From Peterkaempfera bronchialis (GTDB lineage Bacteria; Actinomycetota; Actinomycetes; Streptomycetales; Streptomycetaceae), in assembly GCF_003258605.2 (NCBI RefSeq), contig NZ_CP031264.1, positions 868,001 through 932,000 of the forward strand: a stretch of 64,000 nt of DNA, written 5' to 3'. Under the pieces are notes generated by a model. It was not told the DNA's origin, did no database searches, and was given only the letters and a program-made list of their open reading frames with translations. Below, in pieces: positions 44,309-52,950 of the stretch. Position numbers and translations under genes: made by a program. Each line of letters opens with the position of its first letter. Position 1 is the stretch's first letter.

Positions 44309-45850
44309 ATGCCAGGGAACGGTGACGCCACCAACCAAGTGACCGCAACCGTCGACGCGGTCTCCGAAGCCCTCCTCTCCGGACGGGGCTGGCTGCACCC
44401 CGCAGCCTCACTCACCACCCCCACCGGCCGCACCCCGCTCTTCTCCCCCGCGATCACCACCGACGAGCGCCACATCCTGCCCGGCACCGGCGCGGTCATC
44501 GGCTGGACCTCCACCGCCCAACCGCCCGCCCCCGTCGGCGCCGCCGCCGTCCGCCGCATCCTGGAACGCCTCGGCCCCGGCCCCGAACCCACCGCCGACG
44601 CCCTCCACCTCCCCGTCACCGCCGAGCCGGCCCCCGCCGACCCGCGCCCCGCCTTCCCCCGCTCACCACCCCACCGACCGCCCCGGCCCGCACCTGACCC
44701 CGGACACCCCGGCGTCCGGGTCCGCCTCGCCATCCCCGCGGTCTTCCACCCCCTGCTCGTCCCCGGCGACGCCGACGCCCTGGCCGCCCACCTCATCGAA
44801 ACCGCCGAAGAGGTCCTGGCCGGCGCCCCCGGCACCGCCCGCCGCGACTGGGCCACCGTCACCGCCGCCACCACCGACGCCGCCCGCGCCGCCGGCACCT
44901 TCTTCGCCGGGCTCTGCCGACTCGACCTCGCCGGCCGCGAGAGCACCGCCTCCCTGGTCGCCGCCGTCATCCCGGCCGCCGAACCGCCCACCGAGGCCCG
45001 CGAGGTCGAACTCCCCTGCGGCCCGGCCACCGTACTCGTCGAAGCCCGCACCACCCCCGTACCCGCACAGCTCTCCACCGACGGCCGCCGCCGCCTCATC
45101 GGCACCGCCGCCGCCCTCGCACTGATCCCCCTGCCGGACACCCAGGTCCTCGCCCTCCAGCTGAGCACCCCCCACGAGCAGGACTGGGAGCTGTACGCCG
45201 CCGCCTTCGCGGGGATCCTCCACAGCATCGAAATCGCCTGGCCCGGCCCACCCCCACCCCCGAAGACCCCCAACCCACCAAGGGCACCCCGTCCGCATCC
45301 CCCCGCCGACTGGGACCCCTGGGGCGGCACCCCCACCACCCCCGAACCCCCCAACCCACCAAGGGCAAGGGCACCCCCGTCCACATCCCCCCGCCGACTG
45401 GGACCCCTGGAGCTAACCCCTCCGAGCAGACGGAGGCAGACAACCAGCAGCGGGGCCAGGGCACCGGACCCGAGAGCTTCGCCAGCCCACCCACCCCAGC
45501 CACGCACCCACAGACCTTCCCCCACGGGCGGAGGGTGGCGGACGGGGAGGGGTGGGGGGTCCCGGGCACCCAGGAGGATGCCGCCGGTTCCCCCGAAGCG
45601 AGGAACGAGCGCAGGGGGACACCGGCGAGCACCGGACGCCCGGGACCCCCCACCCCGGACCGGCCGACACCCGCACCAGCCCACACAACCCCAACCACAA
45701 CCCCGCACCACGACCCGCAACAAACCACGCCTCACCCCCGCCGCAGCACCCGCCCACCCAACGCAGCCCCCACCGTCGCCACCACCGCACACCCCACCAC
45801 CACGCCCCACCCCAGCGGCCCCAGAGCCGTGTTCCCGAAGAACCGGTTGA
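44309..45850 (+). CDS. hypothetical protein, probably frameshifted near the 3' end
   Basis: The literal frame encodes 513 residues, but only about 1-330 look like a folded protein. It begins MPGNGDATNQVTATVDAVSEALLSGRGWLHP, and has a Pro-rich linker at 115-135 and a second domain (VRLAIPAVFHPLLVPGDADALAAHL to FAGILHSIEIAW). I do not recognise the family. Near 45270-45416 a 3' sequence ending PPADWDPW is duplicated; an extra C at 45374-45378 in the second copy shifts the frame past a TAA at 45414-45416 and gives a spurious Pro/Arg/Thr tail that overlaps the convergent P-type ATPase. The likely true end is 45416 (about 368 residues). GAGGGAGC precedes the ATG. Confidence 0.65.
   Translation: MPGNGDATNQVTATVDAVSEALLSGRGWLHPAASLTTPTGRTPLFSPAITTDERHILPGTGAVIGWTSTAQPPAPVGAAAVRRILERLGPGPEPTADALHLPVTAEPAPADPRPAFPRSPPHRPPRPAPDPGHPGVRVRLAIPAVFHPLLVPGDADALAAHLIETAEEVLAGAPGTARRDWATVTAATTDAARAAGTFFAGLCRLDLAGRESTASLVAAVIPAAEPPTEAREVELPCGPATVLVEARTTPVPAQLSTDGRRRLIGTAAALALIPLPDTQVLALQLSTPHEQDWELYAAAFAGILHSIEIAWPGPPPPPKTPNPPRAPRPHPPADWDPWGGTPTTPEPPNPPRARAPPSTSPRRLGPLELTPPSRRRQTTSSGARAPDPRASPAHPPQPRTHRPSPTGGGWRTGRGGGSRAPRRMPPVPPKRGTSAGGHRRAPDARDPPPRTGRHPHQPTQPQPQPRTTTRNKPRLTPAAAPAHPTQPPPSPPPHTPPPRPTPAAPEPCSRRTG
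45270..45416 (+). repeat. duplicated 3' coding segment with frame-shifting C run
   Basis: Unit 1 (about 45270-45328) and unit 2 (about 45351-45416) share CAACCCACCAAGGGCA and CCGCCGACTGGGACCCCTGG. Unit 2 has one extra AAGGGC and five instead of four C residues. With one C removed, unit 2 reads PRPHPPADWDPWS then TAA, exactly parallel to unit 1. Confidence 0.85.
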
Positions 45851-48800
45851 CCCCCGGCACCTCCACCGCCGCGACAAGCGCCGCCGCCGAGACCGCACAG
45901 GTCGCCAGCACCAGCGGACTCCGCCACCGCCCGATCAACGTCTGCCCCAACTGCGCCCCGACCAACGCCGCAAGCCCCATGGTGGAAGCCCGCCGCCCAC
46001 CCCTCGGCAGCACCCGGCTGACCCGCCCGACCTGCCAGGCCACCAGCGCCGCCGCCGCCGTGGCACTCCCTCGGACCGCCAGCACCCGCCCCACCTCAGG
46101 CCCGGTGAACCCCTGCACCGGCCCGCCGCCGTCCTCCTCCCCGTCCTCCTCCCCCGCACCGCGCGGCGTCAGCGCCACCGCCAGCGCGGGCAGCATGTCG
46201 GTGAGCATATTGACGACCAGCAGTTGACGGGTGCTCAGCGGAGCCCGCCCACTCACCGCCGTCCCCACCAGCGTGAACGCGATCTCACCCGCATTGCCGC
46301 CCACCAGGATCGCCACGGCGTCCCGTACGCTCGCCCACAGCGAGCGCCCCTCGGCCAGCGCATCGAGGATCAGCCTCGGATCGGGCGCGGTCAGCACCAG
46401 ATCGGCCGCACTCCGCGCGGAACCGCTGCCCCGCCCTGCCACGGCGATCCCCACGTCGGCCCGACGGATGGCGGCGGCGTCATTGGTCCCGTCCCCCGTC
46501 ATCGCCACCACCCGCCCGGCCCGCTGCAACTCCCGGACGATCCGCACCTTCTGCGTCGGCGACACCCGCGCGAAGACCCCCGCCGCGCACACCGCCTCGG
46601 CCCGCCGCTGCGGCGGCAGCTCCTCCAACTCGGCCCCGGTCAGCACCCGGTCGGCAAAGGGGATGCCGATGTCCGCCGCGACGGCCGCAGCGGTGACCGG
46701 ATGGTCACCGGTGACCATCACCGGCCGGACCCCGGCCCGCACCAGCCCCGCCACCGAAGCGGGCGCAGCCGGACGCGGCGTATCCGCGATGCCCACAAAC
46801 CCCAGCAGACAAGCCCCCCGCACCCGCTCCACCAACTCCTCCCCCTCCACCCCAACCCCAGCCCCCTCAACCCCAGCCCCCTCCACCCGCGCCACCGCCA
46901 GCACCCGCAACCCCCGCCCCGCCAGCGCCCGCACCCGCTCCCGGGCCCGCTGCCGCCTGACCTCGGTGAGCGGTACCGCCCGCCCACCCCGGTCCAGCAC
47001 CTCGACACAGCGCTCCAGCACCGTCTCCGGCGCCCCCTTGACCGCGATGGCCAAGCGGCCGTCCCCCAGGGAGCCGATCGCCGCAGAGAAGCCACGCCCG
47101 GTCTCGAAGGGCAGCTCCCCGAGCAGCGTCCAGTCCGGCGCCACCTCATGGTCGAGCGCCGCCTCCGCCACCGCGCGGTCCGTCGCATGGGCAAGCCCCC
47201 TGGTCCCGTCCTGGAACGGCGGGCAGGCCCGGGCCGCAGTGCGCAGGATCTGCCGCCCCGTCCCGCCCCCGATCGGCACCGGACCATGCAGCGCAGCGGT
47301 CCGCACCAGCGACAGCCGCCCCTCCGTCAGGGTGCCCGTCTTGTCGAAGCAGACCGTGTCCACCCGGCCGAGCGCCTCCAGCGCCCGGGTGGACCGCACC
47401 AGCACGCCCAGCCCGGAGAGCCGCCGGGCTGCGGCGAGCTGCGCCACCGTGGCGACCAGCGGCAGCCCTTCCGGTACGGCGGCCACCGCCACGGCGACCC
47501 CGGAGGCCAGCGCCTTGGGCAGCTTGAGTCCCCGCAGCAGGCCGAGGCCGGTGACGGCCAGGCCGCCGACCCCGGTGGCGGGGAGGGCGATGCTGGTGAG
47601 TTCGGCGAGCCGGGCCTGGAGGCCCGCCGTGGAGCGCACCCGCCCGGCCGCCCGCGCGGCCCGACCGGCCTCCGTCGCGGGGCCGGTGGCGACCACCACG
47701 CCGACGCCCGACCCGGCCAGTACCACCGTTCCCTCATAGAGCATGCAGGTGCGTTCCGCAGGGCCGGAGTTGGGCACGGCCTCCGGTGTCTTGCCGACCG
47801 GCAGCGGCTCCCCGGTGAGGCTGGCCTCGTCGACCTCCAGCGAGGTGGCGGTGAGCAGCCGTACGTCGGCGGGCACCACGTCCTCGGGGTGGACCGCGAT
47901 CAGGTCGCCCGGACGCAGCCGCTCCGCAGGTACCGTACGGCTCGCCACCCCGGCCGGGTCGTGGACCTTCGGCGCGGTGCCCTCGGGTGGCGGCTCCACC
48001 AGCCGGGCGTGCGTGCGCTGACGCAGCAGCAGGGCGTGCAGGGCCCGTTCGGCGCGCATCCGCTGGGCTCCGCTGATGACGGCGTTGCCCAGCATCACCC
48101 CGCCGACCAGTACGGCGTCGACGCCGGAGCCGACCACCGCCGAGGCAGCCGCGCCGAGGGTGAGTACCGGCGTGAGCGGATCGTGCAGTTCGTCGCGGGT
48201 GGCCCGGTACAGATCGGCGGCGCCGCGTACCCCCGGCACCCGCGCCGCAGCCGCCACCCCACCACGCCACCGCCGACCACCCCACCACCGACCACCACCA
48301 ACACCACCCTCCCCACCCTCCCCACCAACACCACCCTCCCCACCACCACCAGCCGTCAGTTCACCCTCCCCCACCCGCAGTTCACGCATCCGCCGATACA
48401 CCTCGTCGCCCGGCAGCGCATGCCACGCGTCCCGCACCACCGGCGGCGGCGCCGAGCGGCGGGCCACCCCACGGGCCCGCAGCGCCCCCGTGACCATGGC
48501 CCCCAGCGCGGCCAGATGGACCGGCGGGGCCGTACGCCAGCCGATGAGCGGCCCGCGCCCGTGTTCCGGCGGCCGTGAGGCCGACAGCAGCCCGCCCAGC
48601 GCGGAGGCGGCGACGGAGGCGTGCGCGGCGGCGGCACTCTGCTCACGCGCCGCCGCCAACGCGGTGAGCACCCGCCATGCCTGCTCCAGCGCGGAGCCCT
48701 CCGCCCCGCCGGCCCCGCAGACGATGTCCGCCGTCCAGTCGGTGCCCCCGCCCTCGGGGCAGACCGAGACCCCGACATCGGCGGCGAGCAGCGCCTGCGG

Positions 48801-50531
48801 GCACCCCCGGGCGACCAGCAGCACCGCCCGCCCGTCGGTCTGAAGCCCCCGTACGGCCTCGGTGAGTCCTTCGTCCCCGCCGGGCGCCTCCTCGGCCTGG
48901 CCGAGCAGTTCATGAATGGACGCGTGCGCCGTGACGGCGACCTGCGCCGCATTCTGCTGCGCGGCGTCGATGACGGCCTCGGCCAGCGGAGCCGCCACCA
49001 CCCCGACCCGCACCCGCCCACACAGCCCCTGCGGCCCATACAACTCGGCCACCAACCCCTGCGGCCCAGCCGCACCCCCACCCCCACCACCCCCACCACT
49101 CCCACCATCCCCACCCCCACGTTGCAACCGATACCGCCCCCGCCGCCACGGCCCGGGACCGTCCAGCTCCGACGCCGTACGCCCATGCAGCACCCGGGCA
49201 GCGGCCTGCCAGACCTCCGCGTCGTCCAAGCCGTCCTGCACCGCCTCGGCGGAGAGCAGCCGCACCGTCTCCCCGCAGAGCACCCGCGCATCCATCACCA
49301 CCGCGTCGATCCGGTCCAGCCTGCGCAACGCCAAGGGGTCCAGCACGACCGTGCCGTGGACCGCCAGGTCGTGCCCCAGCACGGCGGCGAAGGACTCGCG
49401 GCCGAGCCGGGCGGCCCTCGGCACGGTGGCCAGCATCGCGTCGGCCGCGCCGTCCGTGTGGTGCGAGACCAGGACGGCGGCACCGGCCCCCAGGATCTCC
49501 GCCAGCGCGGTTCGGTCGGAGGCCCGCTCCACCGGCCCCTGGGGGAACGGCACCGACCGGGGCGGCAGCTCCGGCAGCCGGTGCGGGGTCGGTACGCCGC
49601 CCGCGCACAGCCGGGGCTCGGCGGCCGACCAGGCGGCCCCGCGCGCCCGGACCTCGTACAGCTGGAGGCAGCGGTGGGCGGCGTCCACGGCCAGCGGGGC
49701 GACTCCGTCGGAGATGCCGTGCAGCGCCGCATTGACGGCCGCCAGCAGGACCTCGGCGCGGTGGCGGCCGACGCGTGCGCCGAGGTCCTGGCGTACGGCG
49801 GGCAGCGAGTCGGCCAGGGCCACCGCGGCGCGCACCACCCGTGGCGCGGGGGCGATCCGGGTGAGCCTGGCGAGGGAGGCGCCGACCAGTCCGGCGCAGT
49901 CCAGCACAAGGGCCACCGAGGCGGCGGCGGTCGCGGCCTCGTCGTCGGGCGGGAGCGGCCGGTGGATCTCCCCGGCCCCTTCGACCCCACCCGCCTCCGC
50001 CGTACCGGCCGCACCCGCCCCTCCCCGGTGCTGGAACGCCTCCTCGGCGCTGCGCACCGCCTCGACCAGCTCGGCCACATCGACCTGGTCCTCGGCGAAG
50101 GCGACCAGGACATGCCCGGTGACCGCATTGACCTCGGCCAGGTGGACGCCCTTGATCCCCTGGAGGGCGGTGGTGACGGCGGAGGCAAGCCGGTGCAGGC
50201 GCGGTCCGCCTGCGGCCAGACCGCGTATCTGGATGTGCGCACGGCCGCCCGCCGACCAGATCCGGCGACGGCTGTCGCCCTCGACCAGGGCGCGCAGGGC
50301 CCGGCCCACGGCCTCGGTCTCGGGGAGCCGCAGCAGGGCCGGCAGCGGCCGGGTCGCCACGTCGACCGCGCCTGCGGCGGCCGTCCGGGTGAGCGAGGCC
50401 GCTGCGGCGGTCCCGCTGCGGACCAGCGCGATGGCGTCGGCGGCACCGCCGGCGGCGGCCCGCAGCCCAGTGAGCGCAGGGCGTGCGGGCGCCACCGCGA
50501 CGGCGGCGAGCAGGGCGGGCAACCGGGCCAC
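45732..50531 (-). CDS. large cation-transporting P-type ATPase (CtpI-like)
   Basis: 1599 residues from GTG 50531, chosen because AAGGAGG lies five bases upstream. An unusually long N-terminal half carries a heavy-metal-associated-like segment (HIQIRGL to VTGHVLVAFAED near 105-165) and low-complexity Gly runs. The catalytic core has LTGEPLPVGKT, PEGLPLVATVAQL, DKTGTLTEG with phosphorylated D1063, VTGDHPVTA and MTGDGTND. The length and layout match mycobacterial CtpI. The ion is not predictable. Low-complexity inserts (VEGAGVEGAGVGVEGEE; a Gly/Trp run at about 48250-48350) interrupt loops. The convergent gene overlaps its end only because of a frameshift. Confidence 0.9.
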   Translation of the reverse strand: MARLPALLAAVAVAPARPALTGLRAAAGGAADAIALVRSGTAAAASLTRTAAAGAVDVATRPLPALLRLPETEAVGRALRALVEGDSRRRIWSAGGRAHIQIRGLAAGGPRLHRLASAVTTALQGIKGVHLAEVNAVTGHVLVAFAEDQVDVAELVEAVRSAEEAFQHRGGAGAAGTAEAGGVEGAGEIHRPLPPDDEAATAAASVALVLDCAGLVGASLARLTRIAPAPRVVRAAVALADSLPAVRQDLGARVGRHRAEVLLAAVNAALHGISDGVAPLAVDAAHRCLQLYEVRARGAAWSAAEPRLCAGGVPTPHRLPELPPRSVPFPQGPVERASDRTALAEILGAGAAVLVSHHTDGAADAMLATVPRAARLGRESFAAVLGHDLAVHGTVVLDPLALRRLDRIDAVVMDARVLCGETVRLLSAEAVQDGLDDAEVWQAAARVLHGRTASELDGPGPWRRGRYRLQRGGGDGGSGGGGGGGGAAGPQGLVAELYGPQGLCGRVRVGVVAAPLAEAVIDAAQQNAAQVAVTAHASIHELLGQAEEAPGGDEGLTEAVRGLQTDGRAVLLVARGCPQALLAADVGVSVCPEGGGTDWTADIVCGAGGAEGSALEQAWRVLTALAAAREQSAAAAHASVAASALGGLLSASRPPEHGRGPLIGWRTAPPVHLAALGAMVTGALRARGVARRSAPPPVVRDAWHALPGDEVYRRMRELRVGEGELTAGGGGEGGVGGEGGEGGVGGGRWWGGRRWRGGVAAAARVPGVRGAADLYRATRDELHDPLTPVLTLGAAASAVVGSGVDAVLVGGVMLGNAVISGAQRMRAERALHALLLRQRTHARLVEPPPEGTAPKVHDPAGVASRTVPAERLRPGDLIAVHPEDVVPADVRLLTATSLEVDEASLTGEPLPVGKTPEAVPNSGPAERTCMLYEGTVVLAGSGVGVVVATGPATEAGRAARAAGRVRSTAGLQARLAELTSIALPATGVGGLAVTGLGLLRGLKLPKALASGVAVAVAAVPEGLPLVATVAQLAAARRLSGLGVLVRSTRALEALGRVDTVCFDKTGTLTEGRLSLVRTAALHGPVPIGGGTGRQILRTAARACPPFQDGTRGLAHATDRAVAEAALDHEVAPDWTLLGELPFETGRGFSAAIGSLGDGRLAIAVKGAPETVLERCVEVLDRGGRAVPLTEVRRQRARERVRALAGRGLRVLAVARVEGAGVEGAGVGVEGEELVERVRGACLLGFVGIADTPRPAAPASVAGLVRAGVRPVMVTGDHPVTAAAVAADIGIPFADRVLTGAELEELPPQRRAEAVCAAGVFARVSPTQKVRIVRELQRAGRVVAMTGDGTNDAAAIRRADVGIAVAGRGSGSARSAADLVLTAPDPRLILDALAEGRSLWASVRDAVAILVGGNAGEIAFTLVGTAVSGRAPLSTRQLLVVNMLTDMLPALAVALTPRGAGEEDGEEDGGGPVQGFTGPEVGRVLAVRGSATAAAALVAWQVGRVSRVLPRGGRRASTMGLAALVGAQLGQTLIGRWRSPLVLATCAVSAAALVAAVEVPGVNRFFGNTALGPLGWGVVVGCAVVATVGAALGGRVLRRG

Positions 50532-50637
50532 CGCAGCCTCCTTAGGGCGCAACCGAAAAGAACCGGCTACCCCGGCCCCCTCGGCTCACACACCCCCTCA
50601 CTCCCCTCACTCCCTTCACTCCCCTCACCCCCTCGGC

Positions 50638-51066
50638 TCAGACGCCGCTGCCCCCAGCCGCCTCCCCACGGTGCCGGGCCAGAGCCTCGTCAACGGTGTC
50701 GTGCACCGGCGTGGTGATACCGACCCCGGTCAGGTCGATGATCCGCCGGACCGCCGCCGTGGGACCGGCCAGCCGCAGCGATCCGCCCACCCGGCGGGTC
50801 TCCTGCTGCGTCCGGATGACGATGTTGAGGCCCGAGGAGTCCATGAAGGGCACCGCCGTGAGGTCCAGCACCAGGTGGCGGCGGCCGTGGTGCAGTTGGT
50901 TGGCCAACTGGTAGTGGAGCTCGGTGGCGGTGTCGACATCCAGCTCCCCGGCGACGGAGACCACGGCCAGTTCCGGTTCGGGCAGATGCACCTCCACCGT
51001 CAGCCGCTCGGTCTCCGCGCCCGATTCGAGCGCGGTGTGGGGGTCAGGACTCGTCGGGGGTGTCAA
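50638..51066 (-). CDS. anti-sigma factor antagonist (STAS domain)
   Basis: 142 residues from a TTG at 51066 with TGGAGGT six bases upstream; upstream frame to 51153 is not supported. STAS domain at about 28-130: LAVVSVAGELDVDTATELHYQLANQL and the phosphorylation loop VPFMDSSGLNIVI, where the second Ser of DSSG is the expected target of an anti-sigma kinase. No partner kinase is encoded nearby. It sits between the ABC exporter and the P-type ATPase on the same strand. Confidence 0.92.
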   Translation of the reverse strand: MTPPTSPDPHTALESGAETERLTVEVHLPEPELAVVSVAGELDVDTATELHYQLANQLHHGRRHLVLDLTAVPFMDSSGLNIVIRTQQETRRVGGSLRLAGPTAAVRRIIDLTGVGITTPVHDTVDEALARHRGEAAGGSGV

Positions 51067-51168
51067 AGCGGTACCTCCACAGCTCCGGACGCACAGGGTC
51101 GTGCAGGCGGCTGCCCCGTACGGCCGACCCCACTCCCCCACCGGCCCCCTCACCCGCCGCCGATCACC

Positions 51169-52950
51169 TCACCCCTCGTCCCGCCAGGACCGCCAGAGCG
51201 CCGCATACGGCCCGTCGGCGGCCACCAGCTCCGCATGGCTGCCGTACTCGCTGATCCGCCCCTCCTCGACCACCGCGATCACATCGGCGTCATGCGCGGT
51301 GTGCAGGCGGTGGGCGATGGCGATGACCGTACGCCCGTCCAGGACCCGGGAGAGCGAGCGCTCCAGGTGCCGGGCGGCGCGCGGGTCGAGCAGCGACGTG
51401 GCCTCGTCCAGCACCAGCGTGCGCGGGTCGGCGAGCACCAGCCGGGCCAGCGCCAACTGCTGCGCCTGCGGCGGGGTGAGCGAGGCGCCGCCGGAGCCGA
51501 CGTCGGTGTCCAGCCCGTCGGACAGTGCGTCCACCCAGGGCCCGGCGTCCACCGACTCCAGAGCGGCGCGCAGTTCGGTGTCGTCCGCGCCGGGCCGGGC
51601 CAGCAGCAGGTTGTCCCGCAGGGTGCCGACGAAGACGTGGTGCTCCTGGTTGACCAGCGCCACATGCGAGCGGACCCGCTCGGCGGGCATCTCGGCGAGC
51701 GCCGCCCCGCCGAGCGTCACCCGCCCGGTCCTCGGCGCATAGATGCCCGCCAGCAGCCGGCCCAGGGTGGACTTGCCCGCGCCGGACGGCCCGACCAGGG
51801 CGAGCCGGGCGCCGGGCTCGACGCCGAGGGTGATGCCGTGCAGCACATCGGCGCCCTCGCGGTAGCCGAAGCGGACGTCGTCGGCGTGGACGTGGCGGCC
51901 GTCGGGCCGGGTGGTCTCGTCCACCTCGGCGTCCTCGACCTCCCGTACGCCGACCAGCCGGGCCAATGACGCCTGCCCGACCTGGAGTTCGTCGTACCAG
52001 CGCAGGATGAGGTCCACCGGCTCGATCAGCATCTGGGCGTAGAGCACGCCGGAGGTGAGCTGCCCGACGTCGATCCAGCCCTGGAGGGTGTAGAGGCCGC
52101 CGAGGGTGAGGGTGGCGGTCACGGCGAGCACATAGGGCAGGTCCACGGTCGGGAAGTACCGGGTGCGCAGCCACATGGTGTAGCGCTCCCAGGAGAGCCA
52201 GGTGCGGATCTTCTCGTCGGTGAGCGCGACCCGGTCGTCGCCGAGCCGCAGCGCCTCCACGGTGCGGCCGGCGTCGACGGTCTCGGCGAGCGCGGTGTTC
52301 ACCGCCGCGTACGAGGCGGACTCCGCCCGGTAGGACTGCGGGGCCCGCCGGAAGTACCAGCGGGAGCCGGCCAGCAGCACCGGCAGTCCGATCAGCGCGG
52401 TGACGGCGAGCAGCGGCGAGGTGACCAGCAGGGCGCCGAACACCAGCAGGACGGAGACGATGGCGACGGCGAGTTCCGGGACCGCGTCGCGCACCGAGCG
52501 CGACAGCCGGTCGACGTCCGTCGTGGTGCGGGAGACCAGGTCTCCGGTACCGGCCCGCTCCAGCACGCCGGGGGGCAGCGCCACCGCGCGGACCAGGAAG
52601 TCCTCACGCAGGTCGGCGAGGACCTGCTCGCCGAGGACGGCGCCGCGCAGCCGTGACATGCCGGTGAAGGCGGCCTGTACGGCGAGGGCGAGCAGGTACC
52701 AGAGGGCTGCCTGGGCGATCCGGCCCTCGGTGGTCCCGGTGCCCAGTTCGCCGACCAGGGTGCCGAGCACCCAGGGGCCGACGAGTCCGGCGGCGGCGCC
52801 GACGGCATGCAGCCCGATCACCCCGGCGAAGGTGCGGCGGTGACGGGCGGCCAGCAGCCGGACGTAGTCGCGTACGGCGGCCGGGGAGCCCACCGGCAGC
52901 AGGGTCGCTGCCTCGCGTTCCTGGGCCGCTGGGTCGGCCGGCGGCTTCAT
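51169..52950 (-). CDS. ABC exporter half-transporter with intact Walker A, degenerate signature
   Basis: 593 residues. Type IV exporter membrane domain (six spans, about 38-330), then an ATPase domain. Walker A GPSGAGKST (about 385) is intact, as are the Q-loop VNQEHH, Walker B TLVLDEATS and switch His AIAHRL. The C-loop, normally LSGGQ, reads LTPPQ (about 490). It overlaps the partner gene by 4 bp, indicating an obligate heterodimer. This subunit binds and hydrolyses ATP against the partner's normal LSGGQ. Substrate unknown. Confidence 0.92.
   Translation of the reverse strand: MKPPADPAAQEREAATLLPVGSPAAVRDYVRLLAARHRRTFAGVIGLHAVGAAAGLVGPWVLGTLVGELGTGTTEGRIAQAALWYLLALAVQAAFTGMSRLRGAVLGEQVLADLREDFLVRAVALPPGVLERAGTGDLVSRTTTDVDRLSRSVRDAVPELAVAIVSVLLVFGALLVTSPLLAVTALIGLPVLLAGSRWYFRRAPQSYRAESASYAAVNTALAETVDAGRTVEALRLGDDRVALTDEKIRTWLSWERYTMWLRTRYFPTVDLPYVLAVTATLTLGGLYTLQGWIDVGQLTSGVLYAQMLIEPVDLILRWYDELQVGQASLARLVGVREVEDAEVDETTRPDGRHVHADDVRFGYREGADVLHGITLGVEPGARLALVGPSGAGKSTLGRLLAGIYAPRTGRVTLGGAALAEMPAERVRSHVALVNQEHHVFVGTLRDNLLLARPGADDTELRAALESVDAGPWVDALSDGLDTDVGSGGASLTPPQAQQLALARLVLADPRTLVLDEATSLLDPRAARHLERSLSRVLDGRTVIAIAHRLHTAHDADVIAVVEEGRISEYGSHAELVAADGPYAALWRSWRDEG

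Noticed and set aside
45552-50717. Several plus-strand ORFs of 500-1000 codons opposite the P-type ATPase
   Set aside because: Their products are Pro/Arg/Gly/His-rich with no recognisable domain, and they mirror the codon pattern of the ATPase, whose motifs are intact. They are antisense shadows.
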